From Bacteroidales bacterium (GTDB taxonomy: Bacteria; Bacteroidota; Bacteroidia; Bacteroidales; UBA932), in NCBI GenBank assembly GCA_022647615.1, contig JALCKZ010000001.1:1104178-1168177 (forward strand): a stretch of DNA of 64,000 nt, in the 5' to 3' direction. The position numbers and the translations under genes were made by a program. Of this stretch, positions 1 to 8,408 are shown piece by piece. How positions within the stretch are numbered: the stretch's first letter is position 1; each line of letters opens with the position of its first letter. The notes under the pieces were generated by a model. It searched no databases, was not told where the DNA came from, and saw only the letters and a program-made list of their open reading frames with translations.

Positions 1-2383
1 CGTTAACAATTTCCTCACCTGGCTTTGACAAGGCCTTAACCTCATTGTGAACGGTTGCCCAGTTTGCACCAACTGACAAATCCATATCTTTTTTCTTAAT
101 GATGTCTACATTCAATGAAAGTTCCCATCCGTGATTGACCATTGCGCCAATGTTCATAAGTGAAGTGGAGAATCCTGTAGTTGAAGGAATTGTAGCATCC
201 AAAAGCAAATCGGTAGTTTTCTTGTGGTAGTACTCTGCTGTTAATGTGTATCTATCAAAAATAGTAGCATCCAATGCAACGTTCCAGTTCTTGTTTTTCT
301 CCCATGTCAAATCTGTATTGGCAACATTTGAAGGATAACTTGCACCTTGTGAACCATAATTGCCATAATCATAAACTGCCATGTAGCCAAAATAGCTGGA
401 AGGTAGAGTACCGCTTGTTCCATAAGAGCTGCGGATCTTACCATCATTTAACCAATCATATTTTAAGAATTCCTCATTGGCAAATCTCCATGAACCTGAT
501 ACTGACCAGAAGTTGCCCCATCTAGAATTTGAAGCAAGTCTTGAGGAACCATCACGTCTGAAAGTACCTGTCAAATAGTATTTTGCATCATAATCATAAT
601 TCAAGTTGCTGATTAATGAAAGCAAACCTTCCTCTCTAGAGTATGAATAACCATCATCAAAGTTAGCTGCAAGATAAGACTCAGTTGCGCCTAAATATTT
701 GAAATCTATTTTTCCGATAGATGTCATCTTATAGCGGTCTCTCTCAGCCTCCCATCCTAGCATTGCGCTAACATGGTGCTTTCCAAATGTTTTATCAAAA
801 TTAGCAGTAGTAGAAGAAACCATTCTGACATCATTGCGGTGTCTGTCAGATGCATAACCTCCAACATCACTATAAGCATAGAAATTAGGGTGACCATATA
901 ACCATGCAAAACGGTCATGTTCATTCTCCCAGTCGTTACTTAATATAGTCTTGATTTTCAAATAGTCAGTGATTGTAGCTTCTGCCCATCCTTTTAACAT
1001 CAAACGATTCTGCCATGCATCATTTACCTGAGCTTTGTAAGAAGCAACCGGGTTGATTGTGTTGAATCTGGTGCTCATGCGCTCTAGATAAAGTTCACCT
1101 GAATCTTTATATTTATAAGGCCATCTGTCAGTTAGAACAACTTTCCAAATGAAGAACGGGTTATCCTTAGAAGACCAGCCGTCCTGGTGGCCATCCTGAT
1201 ACTGCCAAGAATACTGAAGTGTTGCTCCAATCTTTACTCTCTTTGCAGCCTGTGCATCCATATTAATAGTAGTAGAGAATCTGCGCAGTTTATCAATTTT
1301 GATAACACCCTCCTGGTCTGTATAAGCGATAGAAGCATAAACTTTTCCTTTCTCGCCGCCACCTGTGATACTATACTCGTAAGTTTGGTTTCTGCCTTTG
1401 CGGAACAGAACGTCTTCCCAATCTTTATAAATATACTTTGAGTAATCTCTTGCAGGATAGTTCTTTGCAAGCATTGCAGCAGTATAGTCATCTAGAGTTG
1501 CATATTTTCCTTTCCATTTTGTAGGGTTGTCCTGACCGTAATTGTAGAATTTCTGTCTTTCCAACTCTTCCGTCTCAGAATCTGAGCACTCAGGGTAGTT
1601 GTTATATGCAAAGTAAGAAAGACCAAGAGATGCCTTGAATGTAGAGGTCAGGTCTCCAGCTTTTCCTTTCTTTGTTGTGATTAGGACAACTCCGTTGGAT
1701 GCACGTGAACCATACAATGAAGCGGCTGCCGCATCCTTCAAGATAGTGATGGACTCAACATCGCTTGGGTTCAAATAGTTCATGGCGCTGGAAGAAATGT
1801 TGCCAGAACCATAGTCTCCGCTTGTTGCAGGGACACCATCAATTACGTACAAAGGCTGGTTGCCGGCATTGAATGAGCCAAATCCGCGGACGTTAATCTC
1901 TACCTGTGAACCAGGCTGGCCAGAATAGGAAGCAACTTGAACACCGGCAGCTTTACCTGCAAGTACTTGTTCAAAGCTTACTACCGGGGCATCTTTAATA
2001 GCGTCCTGTTTTACAACAGTGGCTGAACCGGAATAGGAACCTTTTTTAACGGTACCGTAAGCAACAACGATTGTTTCATCCAAAGTAGTTGAGCTGGAGG
2101 CCATGGCTAAATTGACAACTGCCCTTCCGCCAACAGCAACTTCCTGTGTGTTGAAACCTATAGACGAAAAAACAAGCGTAGCATTTGCCGGAACATTGGC
2201 AATTGTGTACTTACCTTTTTCATCTGTGAAAGCACCGGTCTTTGTACCCTTAACCTGAACGTTAGTTCCAGGGATAGGTTGACCGTCATCCTTAGAAGTC
2301 ACAGTACCTGAGACCGTAACCTTTTGTGCGAGCATCATTGTTGAACACAATGCAGCGAGCACAAACAAGAATAGTTTTTTCAT
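1..2383 (-). CDS. SusC/RagA-family TonB-dependent outer-membrane receptor, C-terminus cut by window edge
   Basis: About 794 codons are visible; no stop codon appears before the window edge. The start is the ATG whose complement is at 2381-2383. It opens with a signal peptide (MKKLFLFVLAALCSTMMLA) and then a carboxypeptidase-regulatory-like beta-sandwich typical of SusC proteins (VTVSGTVTSKDDGQPIPG, about residues 22-105). The TonB-dependent plug follows, with the SusC hallmarks INVRGFGSFNAGNQPLYVIDG and ITILKDAAAASLYGSRA. The rest is barrel sequence. Family knowledge: these receptors import glycans or peptides across the outer membrane, usually with a SusD lipoprotein encoded next downstream, which would lie outside this window. 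The substrate cannot be read from sequence. It has its own promoter and is probably not cotranscribed with der. Confidence 0.93.
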   Translation of the reverse strand, partial: MKKLFLFVLAALCSTMMLAQKVTVSGTVTSKDDGQPIPGTNVQVKGTKTGAFTDEKGKYTIANVPANATLVFSSIGFNTQEVAVGGRAVVNLAMASSSTTLDETIVVAYGTVKKGSYSGSATVVKQDAIKDAPVVSFEQVLAGKAAGVQVASYSGQPGSQVEINVRGFGSFNAGNQPLYVIDGVPATSGDYGSGNISSSAMNYLNPSDVESITILKDAAAASLYGSRASNGVVLITTKKGKAGDLTSTFKASLGLSYFAYNNYPECSDSETEELERQKFYNYGQDNPTKWKGKYATLDDYTAAMLAKNYPARDYSKYIYKDWEDVLFRKGRNQTYEYSITGGGEKGKVYASIAYTDQEGVIKIDKLRRFSTTINMDAQAAKRVKIGATLQYSWQYQDGHQDGWSSKDNPFFIWKVVLTDRWPYKYKDSGELYLERMSTRFNTINPVASYKAQVNDAWQNRLMLKGWAEATITDYLKIKTILSNDWENEHDRFAWLYGHPNFYAYSDVGGYASDRHRNDVRMVSSTTANFDKTFGKHHVSAMLGWEAERDRYKMTSIGKIDFKYLGATESYLAANFDDGYSYSREEGLLSLISNLNYDYDAKYYLTGTFRRDGSSRLASNSRWGNFWSVSGSWRFANEEFLKYDWLNDGKIRSSYGTSGTLPSSYFGYMAVYDYGNYGSQGASYPSNVANTDLTWEKNKNWNVALDATIFDRYTLTAEYYHKKTTDLLLDATIPSTTGFSTSLMNIGAMVNHGWELSLNVDIIKKKDMDLSVGANWATVHNEVKALSKPGEEIVN

Positions 2384-2438
2384 TGATTTGTTTGGTTATA
2401 GTTAATAATAGCTTGAGTAATTCTAATAATTACTATAG

Positions 2439-2474
2439 CAAAAGTAATGAATTATATCTACCGTGGTAACAAAA
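2439..2474 (-). promoter_or_regulatory. Bacteroidota-type promoter of the SusC-like gene
   Basis: Read on the minus strand, the -7 box is TACTTTTG (2439-2446), an exact match to TAnnTTTG. A TTTTG sits upstream at 2470-2474 as a possible -33 element; the spacing of 23 is slightly long. An inverted repeat GTAACAAA/TTTGTTAC (2466-2473 and 2485-2492) overlaps the -33 side and could be an operator. The leader to the ATG is about 50 bases. Confidence 0.6.
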
Positions 2475-2634
2475 TTGTAATTTATTTGTTACTTTTTTTT
2501 TACGTGTAATTGCAACGTTTAGAAAAATAAGTGCATCGTAGAATCTTAAACGGGGATTTTTTGTAACGGCATGCCGTTCAAAAAGTTCCCGATTTGAGTA
2601 AAAAATGACTTATAAATTGGAAGTTTGAGCGAGT

Positions 2635-3942
2635 TTATTTTTGCCTCAAAAAAATGTTGACCGGGCAGCCTGTGAATTTGAAGTGACTGCGTAACTTGTT
2701 CTCCAAGAAGCGTTTGTAAGGGTCTTTGATGTACTGCGGGAGGTTGCAGAAAAATGCGAATGAAGGAGTCTTTGTGGGCAGCTGGGTTACGAATTTTATC
2801 TTGATATCTTTACCCTTGTACATAGGCGGCTGATGGCTTTCTATCTCCGGCAGCAAAGCCTCATTTAACTTGGCCGTAGGAATTTTTCTGGAGTAATTTT
2901 GATAGACCTCCATGGCCTCTTTTAGAACATCAAATATTCTCTGTTTGTTTATGACTGAAGTAAATATGATAGGGACATCGTTAAACGGAGCAATTTTTTC
3001 CAGAATGGATTCTTTAAAATCTTTCATGGTTTGGCTGTCCTTTTCTACTGTGTCCCACTTGTTTACGACAAATACGCATCCTTTCCCGTTCTTCTGGATC
3101 AGGTAGAATATATTCATGTCCTGCGCTTGAATTCCTTCCTGCGCATCTATCATCAGTATGCAGATATCTGAATTTTCTATGCTGCGAACGGCACGCATAA
3201 CTGAGTAGAATTCAAGGTCTTCCGTTACCTTGTTTTTCTTTCTCAATCCTGCCGTATCCACAATCATAAAGTCATAGCCAAATTTATTGTACCTGGTACT
3301 TATTGAATCTCTGGTAGTTCCGGCTACCGGGGTAACGATATTTCTATCAGTTCCAAGCAGCGCATTTGTCATAGAAGATTTTCCTACATTAGGTCTCCCC
3401 ACAATAGTAATCTTTGGAAGCTTCTCAAGTTCAGCATCTTCCTCTTTTGGCTTTGGCAGCACTTCACAAATTTTATCCATCAAATCTCCGGTCCCTCCTC
3501 CATCTGCCGCAGCAATGCTGTAAGGTTCTCCAAGTCCAAACCTGTTGAATTCATAAGACCCGTACATTTTATCTCCTGTGTCAACCTTGTTAACGGCCAG
3601 AATTACAGGCTTTTTACAACGTCTCAGAATATCCGCAATCTCTTCATCATAATCTGTTATGCCGGTGTCAACATCGCACATGAACAAAATTACATCCGCT
3701 TCATCAATTGCTGCAAGTACTTGTTTCCTAATCTCTTTCTCAAAGACATCATCTGAATTGGAAGTGTATCCTCCGGTATCAATAACAGAAAAAGTTTTGC
3801 CGCACCACTCACATTTGCCGTAGTGGCGGTCTCTTGTGACTCCGGCTTCTTTATCTACAATTGCTCTCCTCTCTCCAACCATTCTGTTGAAAAGCGTTGA
3901 TTTGCCCACGTTTGGACGTCCTACTATTGCAACAATTCCCAT
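2635..3942 (-). CDS. der: Ribosome biogenesis GTPase Der (EngA)
   Basis: The protein has 435 residues, the normal length for the family. There are two tandem GTPase domains. The first has G1 GRPNVGKS at residues 8-15, G3 DTGG and G4 NKVD. The second starts near residue 180 with another GRPNVGKSS, then DTAG and NKWD. A C-terminal KH-like domain follows (ends PVNIFLRQK). Der binds the 50S subunit and is needed for its late assembly. It is the last gene of a minus-strand housekeeping run (engB, prs, nadE, small membrane protein, der). The ATG start is natural because G1 follows at the usual distance. Confidence 0.97.
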   Translation of the reverse strand: MGIVAIVGRPNVGKSTLFNRMVGERRAIVDKEAGVTRDRHYGKCEWCGKTFSVIDTGGYTSNSDDVFEKEIRKQVLAAIDEADVILFMCDVDTGITDYDEEIADILRRCKKPVILAVNKVDTGDKMYGSYEFNRFGLGEPYSIAAADGGGTGDLMDKICEVLPKPKEEDAELEKLPKITIVGRPNVGKSSMTNALLGTDRNIVTPVAGTTRDSISTRYNKFGYDFMIVDTAGLRKKNKVTEDLEFYSVMRAVRSIENSDICILMIDAQEGIQAQDMNIFYLIQKNGKGCVFVVNKWDTVEKDSQTMKDFKESILEKIAPFNDVPIIFTSVINKQRIFDVLKEAMEVYQNYSRKIPTAKLNEALLPEIESHQPPMYKGKDIKIKFVTQLPTKTPSFAFFCNLPQYIKDPYKRFLENKLRSHFKFTGCPVNIFLRQK

Positions 3943-3965
3943 ATTTTTTTCCTCCCGACAGGGTA

Positions 3966-4250
3966 TTATTTAATTAATTTCTTAAGCGCGCAATCTGCTG
4001 AGGTGCAGCCGCTGCACTCCTCATCCATTGCATTTTTTATTTTGTGCGCACCGCTCTTTTTCTTTCCAGATGCATCTCCCCATATAGCCTCGTCCTCTTC
4101 TTTCATGCAGACCACTCCGCGTTTTCTAAGCTCTTTATTATGAGATATTTCACCATCAGGAAACTCTCCGTTCTTTTTAAAAATAATATTAATGCAGAGC
4201 CCGAACACGCAAAGCGCAACAATCACTACGGAGATTAATATTACCTTCAT
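3966..4250 (-). CDS. Small single-pass membrane protein with a C-terminal cysteine cluster
   Basis: 94 residues. Residues 2-24 are one hydrophobic helix ([20 protein letters not shown]). A soluble basic/acidic tail follows and ends with a cysteine cluster, [13 protein letters not shown], spaced like a small metal or iron-sulfur site. The segment [15 protein letters not shown] resembles what I recall from short Bacteroidota membrane proteins of unknown role; this was not checked. It lies 23 bases upstream of der and 21 bases downstream of nadE on the same strand, so it is probably cotranscribed. Function is unknown. Confidence 0.7.
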   Translation of the reverse strand: MKVILISVVIVALCVFGLCINIIFKKNGEFPDGEISHNKELRKRGVVCMKEEDEAIWGDASGKKKSGAHKIKNAMDEECSGCTSADCALKKLIK

Positions 4251-4271
4251 ATAAAATTGATATTCAAAGTT

Positions 4272-5120
4272 TTATAAGAGCCACTTCTCTTTGTACCCAA
4301 TCGGCTTGCTGCTTATATTAAGGATAGGAGGGAGCTGATGAACTTTAAATGAAGACTTGCTCATGAGTTCCGTAATCCTCTTAATAACAGCCTTGTCGGC
4401 GCCATCTTTAATAAGCTGCGCTGCGCTCTTTCCGCCCTCGTTCATTGCGTAAAGAAGGGGGTCCATAATTTCATACTCAGGAAGTGAATCTGAATCTTTT
4501 TGCCCGGGATGAAGTTCCGCTGAAGGCGCCTTTGTAAGCGTAGATTGCGGAATAACTTCATTGTTATTGCTGTTAATGTAATATGCTAATTCATAGATAT
4601 CTCCCTTGTACAAATCTGCAATCGGCATCAATGCTCCCGCCAAATCTCCATACAAAGTACCATATCCCATGCAAAGCTCGCTCTTGTTGGATGTGTTGAT
4701 AACCAATGCATTAAACTTGTTAGAGTAAGCCATCAGGAGATTTGCGCGGATTCTGGCCTGCAAATTTTCCTCCGCAACATTCCATTTGTTGTGCAGGCCA
4801 AACACAGGTTCCAGTTCCCTCATATACCTTTTGTAGATTTCTCCAATAGCAACTACATCATATTTAATGCCCAGATTCTCAGCCAAATCCACGGCATCTT
4901 GAATAGAGTGCAATGTGGAAAACTCACTTGGCATCATAAAGGCGTGCATATTGTCAACCCCAAGAGCCTCCGTAGCAAGCACTCCCACAACGGCAGAATC
5001 AATCCCGCCGCTCAATCCAAGAATTGCCCTCTTTACTTTACAATCTGCAAAATATTTTCTGATTCCCTCAACCAGGGTATCATGAATTTGGTCAATTGTA
5101 AACTCCTTATGAATAAGCAT
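4272..5120 (-). CDS. nadE: NH3-dependent NAD+ synthetase
   Basis: 282 residues. The PP-loop ATP pyrophosphatase signature LSGGIDSA is at residues 36-43. Later segments match NadE (CMGYGTLYGDLAGALMPIADL, TKAPSAELHPGQKDSDSLPE). No glutaminase domain is present, so this is the short ammonia-using form. It amidates nicotinate adenine dinucleotide to NAD+ in the cytoplasm. It follows prs, which makes PRPP, a precursor for NAD synthesis. The neighbourhood looks like a housekeeping operon. Confidence 0.95.
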   Translation of the reverse strand: MLIHKEFTIDQIHDTLVEGIRKYFADCKVKRAILGLSGGIDSAVVGVLATEALGVDNMHAFMMPSEFSTLHSIQDAVDLAENLGIKYDVVAIGEIYKRYMRELEPVFGLHNKWNVAEENLQARIRANLLMAYSNKFNALVINTSNKSELCMGYGTLYGDLAGALMPIADLYKGDIYELAYYINSNNNEVIPQSTLTKAPSAELHPGQKDSDSLPEYEIMDPLLYAMNEGGKSAAQLIKDGADKAVIKRITELMSKSSFKVHQLPPILNISSKPIGYKEKWLL

Positions 5121-5159
5121 GTTGCAAAAAGATATTAAACTGTCGGGAGAAAAAATTCT

Positions 5160-6104
5160 CTAATAAATAAAACTTGTAGAGAAAGATTTATCCTTATATA
5201 CTTTGTCAATTACGTCTCCAAATAGCTCAGCGACAGATACTACCTTAATCTTGCTTGTGTCTGCTCCTTCCGGTGCGCGCAAAGGAATTGTGTCTGTTAC
5301 TACAAGCTCCTTAAGCGGAGATTGTGATATGTGCTCGTATGCCGCTCCGCTCAAAACAGCGTGCGTTGCCAAAGCTCTGACGCTCTTTGCTCCCTTGTCC
5401 ATCAGCATTTTAGCAGCTTTGCACATTGTGCCGGCAGTATCTACCATATCATCAACAATTACAACATTTCTCCCCTCAACATCTCCAATTGCTGTCATTG
5501 AGCCAACAACATTTGCTCTCTCCCTGCTCTTGTGGCATATAATCATTGGGCATCCTAAAATTCTTGCATAAGCATTTGCCCTCTTTGCACTTCCCATATC
5601 GGGAGCTGCAATTGACATATCCTTAATTTTTAAAGAGCGCAAGTACGGCATAAAGATGGAGCTTGCATATATGTGATCTACAGGGAAATCAAAGAATCCC
5701 TGAATTTGGTCTGCGTGCAAATCTGCAGTCATCACGCGGTCGCACCCTGCGGCAGCAAGAAGATTGGCAACCAGCTTGGCTCCGATGGAAACCCTTGGGC
5801 GGTCTTTGCGGTCCTGTCTTGCCCAGCCAAAATATGGCATAACGGCAATTACCTTATAAGCAGAAGCTCTGCGCGCTGCGTCAATAAGCAGCAGCAGCTC
5901 CATAAGGTTTTCTACAGGAGGGAATGTAGAGCATACAATGAAAAGCGTATTTCCTCTTACGCTCTCCAAGTAAATAGGCTGAAATTCTCCATCGCTAAAC
6001 GCGGTGACTTCAGCTTTTCCCAAATCCATTTTTAAAGACTTTGCAATTCTCTCCGCAAGGTATCTGGAGTTTCTTGTAGAGAAAATTTTTATAGGATGTT
6101 CCAT
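5160..6104 (-). CDS. prs: Ribose-phosphate pyrophosphokinase
   Basis: 314 residues. Family motifs are in order: YFGWARQDRKDRPR (about residues 91-104, flexible loop), DLHADQIQGFF (128-138, ATP/ribose-5-phosphate binding) and the PRPP loop VVIVDDMVDTAGT (about 214-226). The enzyme makes PRPP from ribose-5-phosphate and ATP for nucleotide, His, Trp and NAD synthesis. It sits between engB (25-base gap) and nadE (39-base gap) on the minus strand. Nothing is unusual except a slightly extended C-terminus (KDKSFSTSFIY). Confidence 0.96.
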   Translation of the reverse strand: MEHPIKIFSTRNSRYLAERIAKSLKMDLGKAEVTAFSDGEFQPIYLESVRGNTLFIVCSTFPPVENLMELLLLIDAARRASAYKVIAVMPYFGWARQDRKDRPRVSIGAKLVANLLAAAGCDRVMTADLHADQIQGFFDFPVDHIYASSIFMPYLRSLKIKDMSIAAPDMGSAKRANAYARILGCPMIICHKSRERANVVGSMTAIGDVEGRNVVIVDDMVDTAGTMCKAAKMLMDKGAKSVRALATHAVLSGAAYEHISQSPLKELVVTDTIPLRAPEGADTSKIKVVSVAELFGDVIDKVYKDKSFSTSFIY

Positions 6105-6129
6105 GATGATGATATTTTTTATAGTTAGA

Positions 6130-6777
6130 TTAGTTGTGTTTAATTGAATTCAAAATTTCATCTATGTAATTGAGTATCTCCTCTTTGCCTGTCCCTTTCT
6201 CTGCGGAGCTGATAAAGCACGGCGGCAATTCTTCCCAATATTCCAGCAACTCTTTTTTTATACTCCCGACAGATTTTTTTACCGCTTCCTTTCCCAGTTT
6301 ATCCGCTTTTGTAAAAATAATCGCAAAAGGAATCTGCGCTTTTCCAAGGCTCTGCATAAACACCAAATCCATCTGCTGCAAGGAGTGTCTGGAATCAATC
6401 AAAACAAAAAGATTAACAAGCTCTTTGGAGTTGTTAATAAATTCATTGTTCATTTTTGCCAGCGCGTCTCTTTGCGGTTTTGGAATTTTAGCAAAACCAT
6501 AACCAGGAAGGTCTACCAGATACCAGCTGCCGTCTATCATAAAATGATTCACCAAAACTGTCTTGCCCGGCGATGATGACGTCTTTGCCAGCTCTTTTAA
6601 AACAACTTTTCTCTCTTTTGTTCCGTCCAGCTTCTGCGCTCCTCCGCATAACATGTTGATTAAGGAGGACTTACCCACATTGGACCTTCCAATAAACGCA
6701 AATTCAGGGAGTTTCTGCTTTGGCTTATTATTAATGTTAGTGCTGCTTCCGGCAAAAACCGCTTTTGTAATTTTCAT
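6130..6777 (-). CDS. engB: Ribosome biogenesis GTP-binding protein EngB/YsxC
   Basis: 215 residues, single GTPase domain. G1 is GRSNVGKSS (residues 30-38), G3 is DLPGYGFAK (89-97), and G4 is TKADK. The family acts in 50S subunit assembly. It is the first gene of the minus-strand run and is divergent from xseA across 113 bases. A TAAATTTG box on the minus strand at 6794-6801 may be its promoter, which would give a very short leader. Confidence 0.95.
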   Translation of the reverse strand: MKITKAVFAGSSTNINNKPKQKLPEFAFIGRSNVGKSSLINMLCGGAQKLDGTKERKVVLKELAKTSSSPGKTVLVNHFMIDGSWYLVDLPGYGFAKIPKPQRDALAKMNNEFINNSKELVNLFVLIDSRHSLQQMDLVFMQSLGKAQIPFAIIFTKADKLGKEAVKKSVGSIKKELLEYWEELPPCFISSAEKGTGKEEILNYIDEILNSIKHN

Positions 6778-6890
6778 CTCTCTGGATTTGTGGCAAATTT
6801 AAGAAAAAATCAGAGATTTGTTGTAAATTGCAGAGCGTTTGGGCGGGAAGAAATCACCGTTTTATCAACAATTTTTTAGAGGGGGAATAA

Positions 6891-8216
6891 ATGGCTGAAT
6901 ATAAATTAAATATGGTAGATGAGGATGAGGAGCTGAGCGACGGTGCTGCGTCAGAAGAGCGTTATACTCTCTCAGAATTTTTAGAGGAAATTGAGACAGA
7001 GATAGAGAGTTCATTTTCTGACTCGCGATGGGTAGCGGCTGAAATCAGCAGCGTTACAAACAACTGGCCAGGCGGACATTGCTACATGGAGCTTGTGCAG
7101 ACGGAAGAGGGAGGAGATAAGGTGATAGCAAAGGCAAGAGCTACAATTTGGAGAGAGAAGAACAGATTGCTTACTCCTCTGTTCCGGGAGACTGCCGGAG
7201 GAGATTTAAGAGGCGGAATAAAAATTTTAGTTAAGGTAAAAGCTACTTTCTCAGCTGTTTACGGATTCTCGCTTAACATAGTTAACATAGAACCTTCTTT
7301 TACGCTTGGGGATATGGAGGCGCGCAAGCAGCAGACTATCAAGCGTCTGGAGAAGGAGGGACTGATTAACCGGAATAAAGAGCTGGCTATTCCCGCTCTT
7401 CCATGCAGGATTGCAATAGTTTCCTCTGAAGGTGCCGCCGGCTACGGAGACTTTATGAAGCATATTAAGGAAGGCTCTGTGAATGAGCAAAATCAGGTGG
7501 AATCCGTACGCTTTAAAACAGAACTCTTTGAGGCTCCAATGCAAGGCGCGGAGGCTCCGGCAGGCATTGCAAAAGCCTTTGCCCTAATAGCAGAACGTCA
7601 GAAAGAATTTGATATTGTGGCGCTTATCCGCGGAGGAGGAAGCCAGATGGATTTGTCCTGCTTTGACGAATACCTTGTAGCAAAGGCAATTGCGGAGTGC
7701 CCGCTTCCTGTTGTGACAGGCGTAGGTCACGATAGGGATGTCCACATTTGTGATATAGTTGCCAGTCACCCTGTTAAAACTCCAACAGCCGCAGCCGCTT
7801 TTCTGTTAGATATTTTTTCTGCTGAGAGGCAAAAAATCGGAGAGTTTGGAGATAGGGTGCAAAAAGCTGTCAATCTGTATTTTGAAAAAGAGGACCAAAA
7901 GCTGGAGAAGCTTGTTTCCAGAGTTACCTTTATCTGCGGAACCGCAGTGCTAAGGCAGCAGAACATGCTGGAACAAAAGAGAATAGCTATCGGGAATATA
8001 ATAGCAAAATACTTCACTCTAAAAGAGAATGAGATTAAGCTGCTGGAACAGAGGCTGCTAAGCTCCAGCCCTATGAAGATTTTGGAGAAGGGGTACAGCG
8101 TTATTTTTGCGGATGGGCGCAAGGCTGTATCTGTCAATGATATACATGATGGTTCTCATCTGCGCATTATGATGCGGGATGGAGAAGTTAGTGTGATTGT
8201 AAAAAAAGAAAAATAG
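6891..8216 (+). CDS. xseA: Exodeoxyribonuclease VII large subunit
   Basis: 441 residues. The N-terminal OB-fold is near residues 25-125 (YTLSEFLEEIETEIESSF, then SRWVAAEISS). The catalytic region follows with ALIRGGGSQMDL and VTGVGHDRDVHICD, the residues typical of exonuclease VII. A long coiled region follows and then a C-terminal ILEKGYSVIF. The purine-rich GAGGGGGAATA just before the ATG is a rare Shine-Dalgarno-like sequence in this window. The small subunit starts 6 bases downstream, so the two are co-expressed. The extra 20 acidic residues at the N-terminus are not part of the fold. Confidence 0.95.
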   Translation: MAEYKLNMVDEDEELSDGAASEERYTLSEFLEEIETEIESSFSDSRWVAAEISSVTNNWPGGHCYMELVQTEEGGDKVIAKARATIWREKNRLLTPLFRETAGGDLRGGIKILVKVKATFSAVYGFSLNIVNIEPSFTLGDMEARKQQTIKRLEKEGLINRNKELAIPALPCRIAIVSSEGAAGYGDFMKHIKEGSVNEQNQVESVRFKTELFEAPMQGAEAPAGIAKAFALIAERQKEFDIVALIRGGGSQMDLSCFDEYLVAKAIAECPLPVVTGVGHDRDVHICDIVASHPVKTPTAAAAFLLDIFSAERQKIGEFGDRVQKAVNLYFEKEDQKLEKLVSRVTFICGTAVLRQQNMLEQKRIAIGNIIAKYFTLKENEIKLLEQRLLSSSPMKILEKGYSVIFADGRKAVSVNDIHDGSHLRIMMRDGEVSVIVKKEK

Positions 8217-8222
8217 AAAATT

Positions 8223-8408
8223 ATGGCGGAAGAGAAACAAACTTATGAGCAGGCGGTGCAGGAACTGAATGCTCTTGTGAAGAAGATTGAGAATCCAAAT
8301 GTCTCATTTACAGAGTTGGAGAGCGGCCTGAAGCGGGCCATGGAATTGATTAAGTTTTGCAAGGAGGAATTGCAGGGCTACAAGGAAAAGTTTGATAATA
8401 TTAAATGA
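8223..8408 (+). CDS. xseB: Exodeoxyribonuclease VII small subunit
   Basis: 61 residues. It has the small-subunit pattern of two helices (TYEQAVQELNALVKKIENPN, then FTELESGLKRAMELIKFC), with the family feature that a short acidic stretch separates them. It caps the large subunit in the exonuclease VII complex, which degrades single-stranded DNA. Its TGA overlaps the ATG of the branching enzyme (ATGA at 8405-8408). The glycogen operon is therefore translationally coupled to a DNA-repair gene. Confidence 0.92.
   Translation: MAEEKQTYEQAVQELNALVKKIENPNVSFTELESGLKRAMELIKFCKEELQGYKEKFDNIK

Noticed and set aside
1187..1491. Small frames on both strands inside the SusC-like gene
   Set aside because: They are shadows of the receptor reading frame, which runs uninterrupted from 2383 to the window edge.
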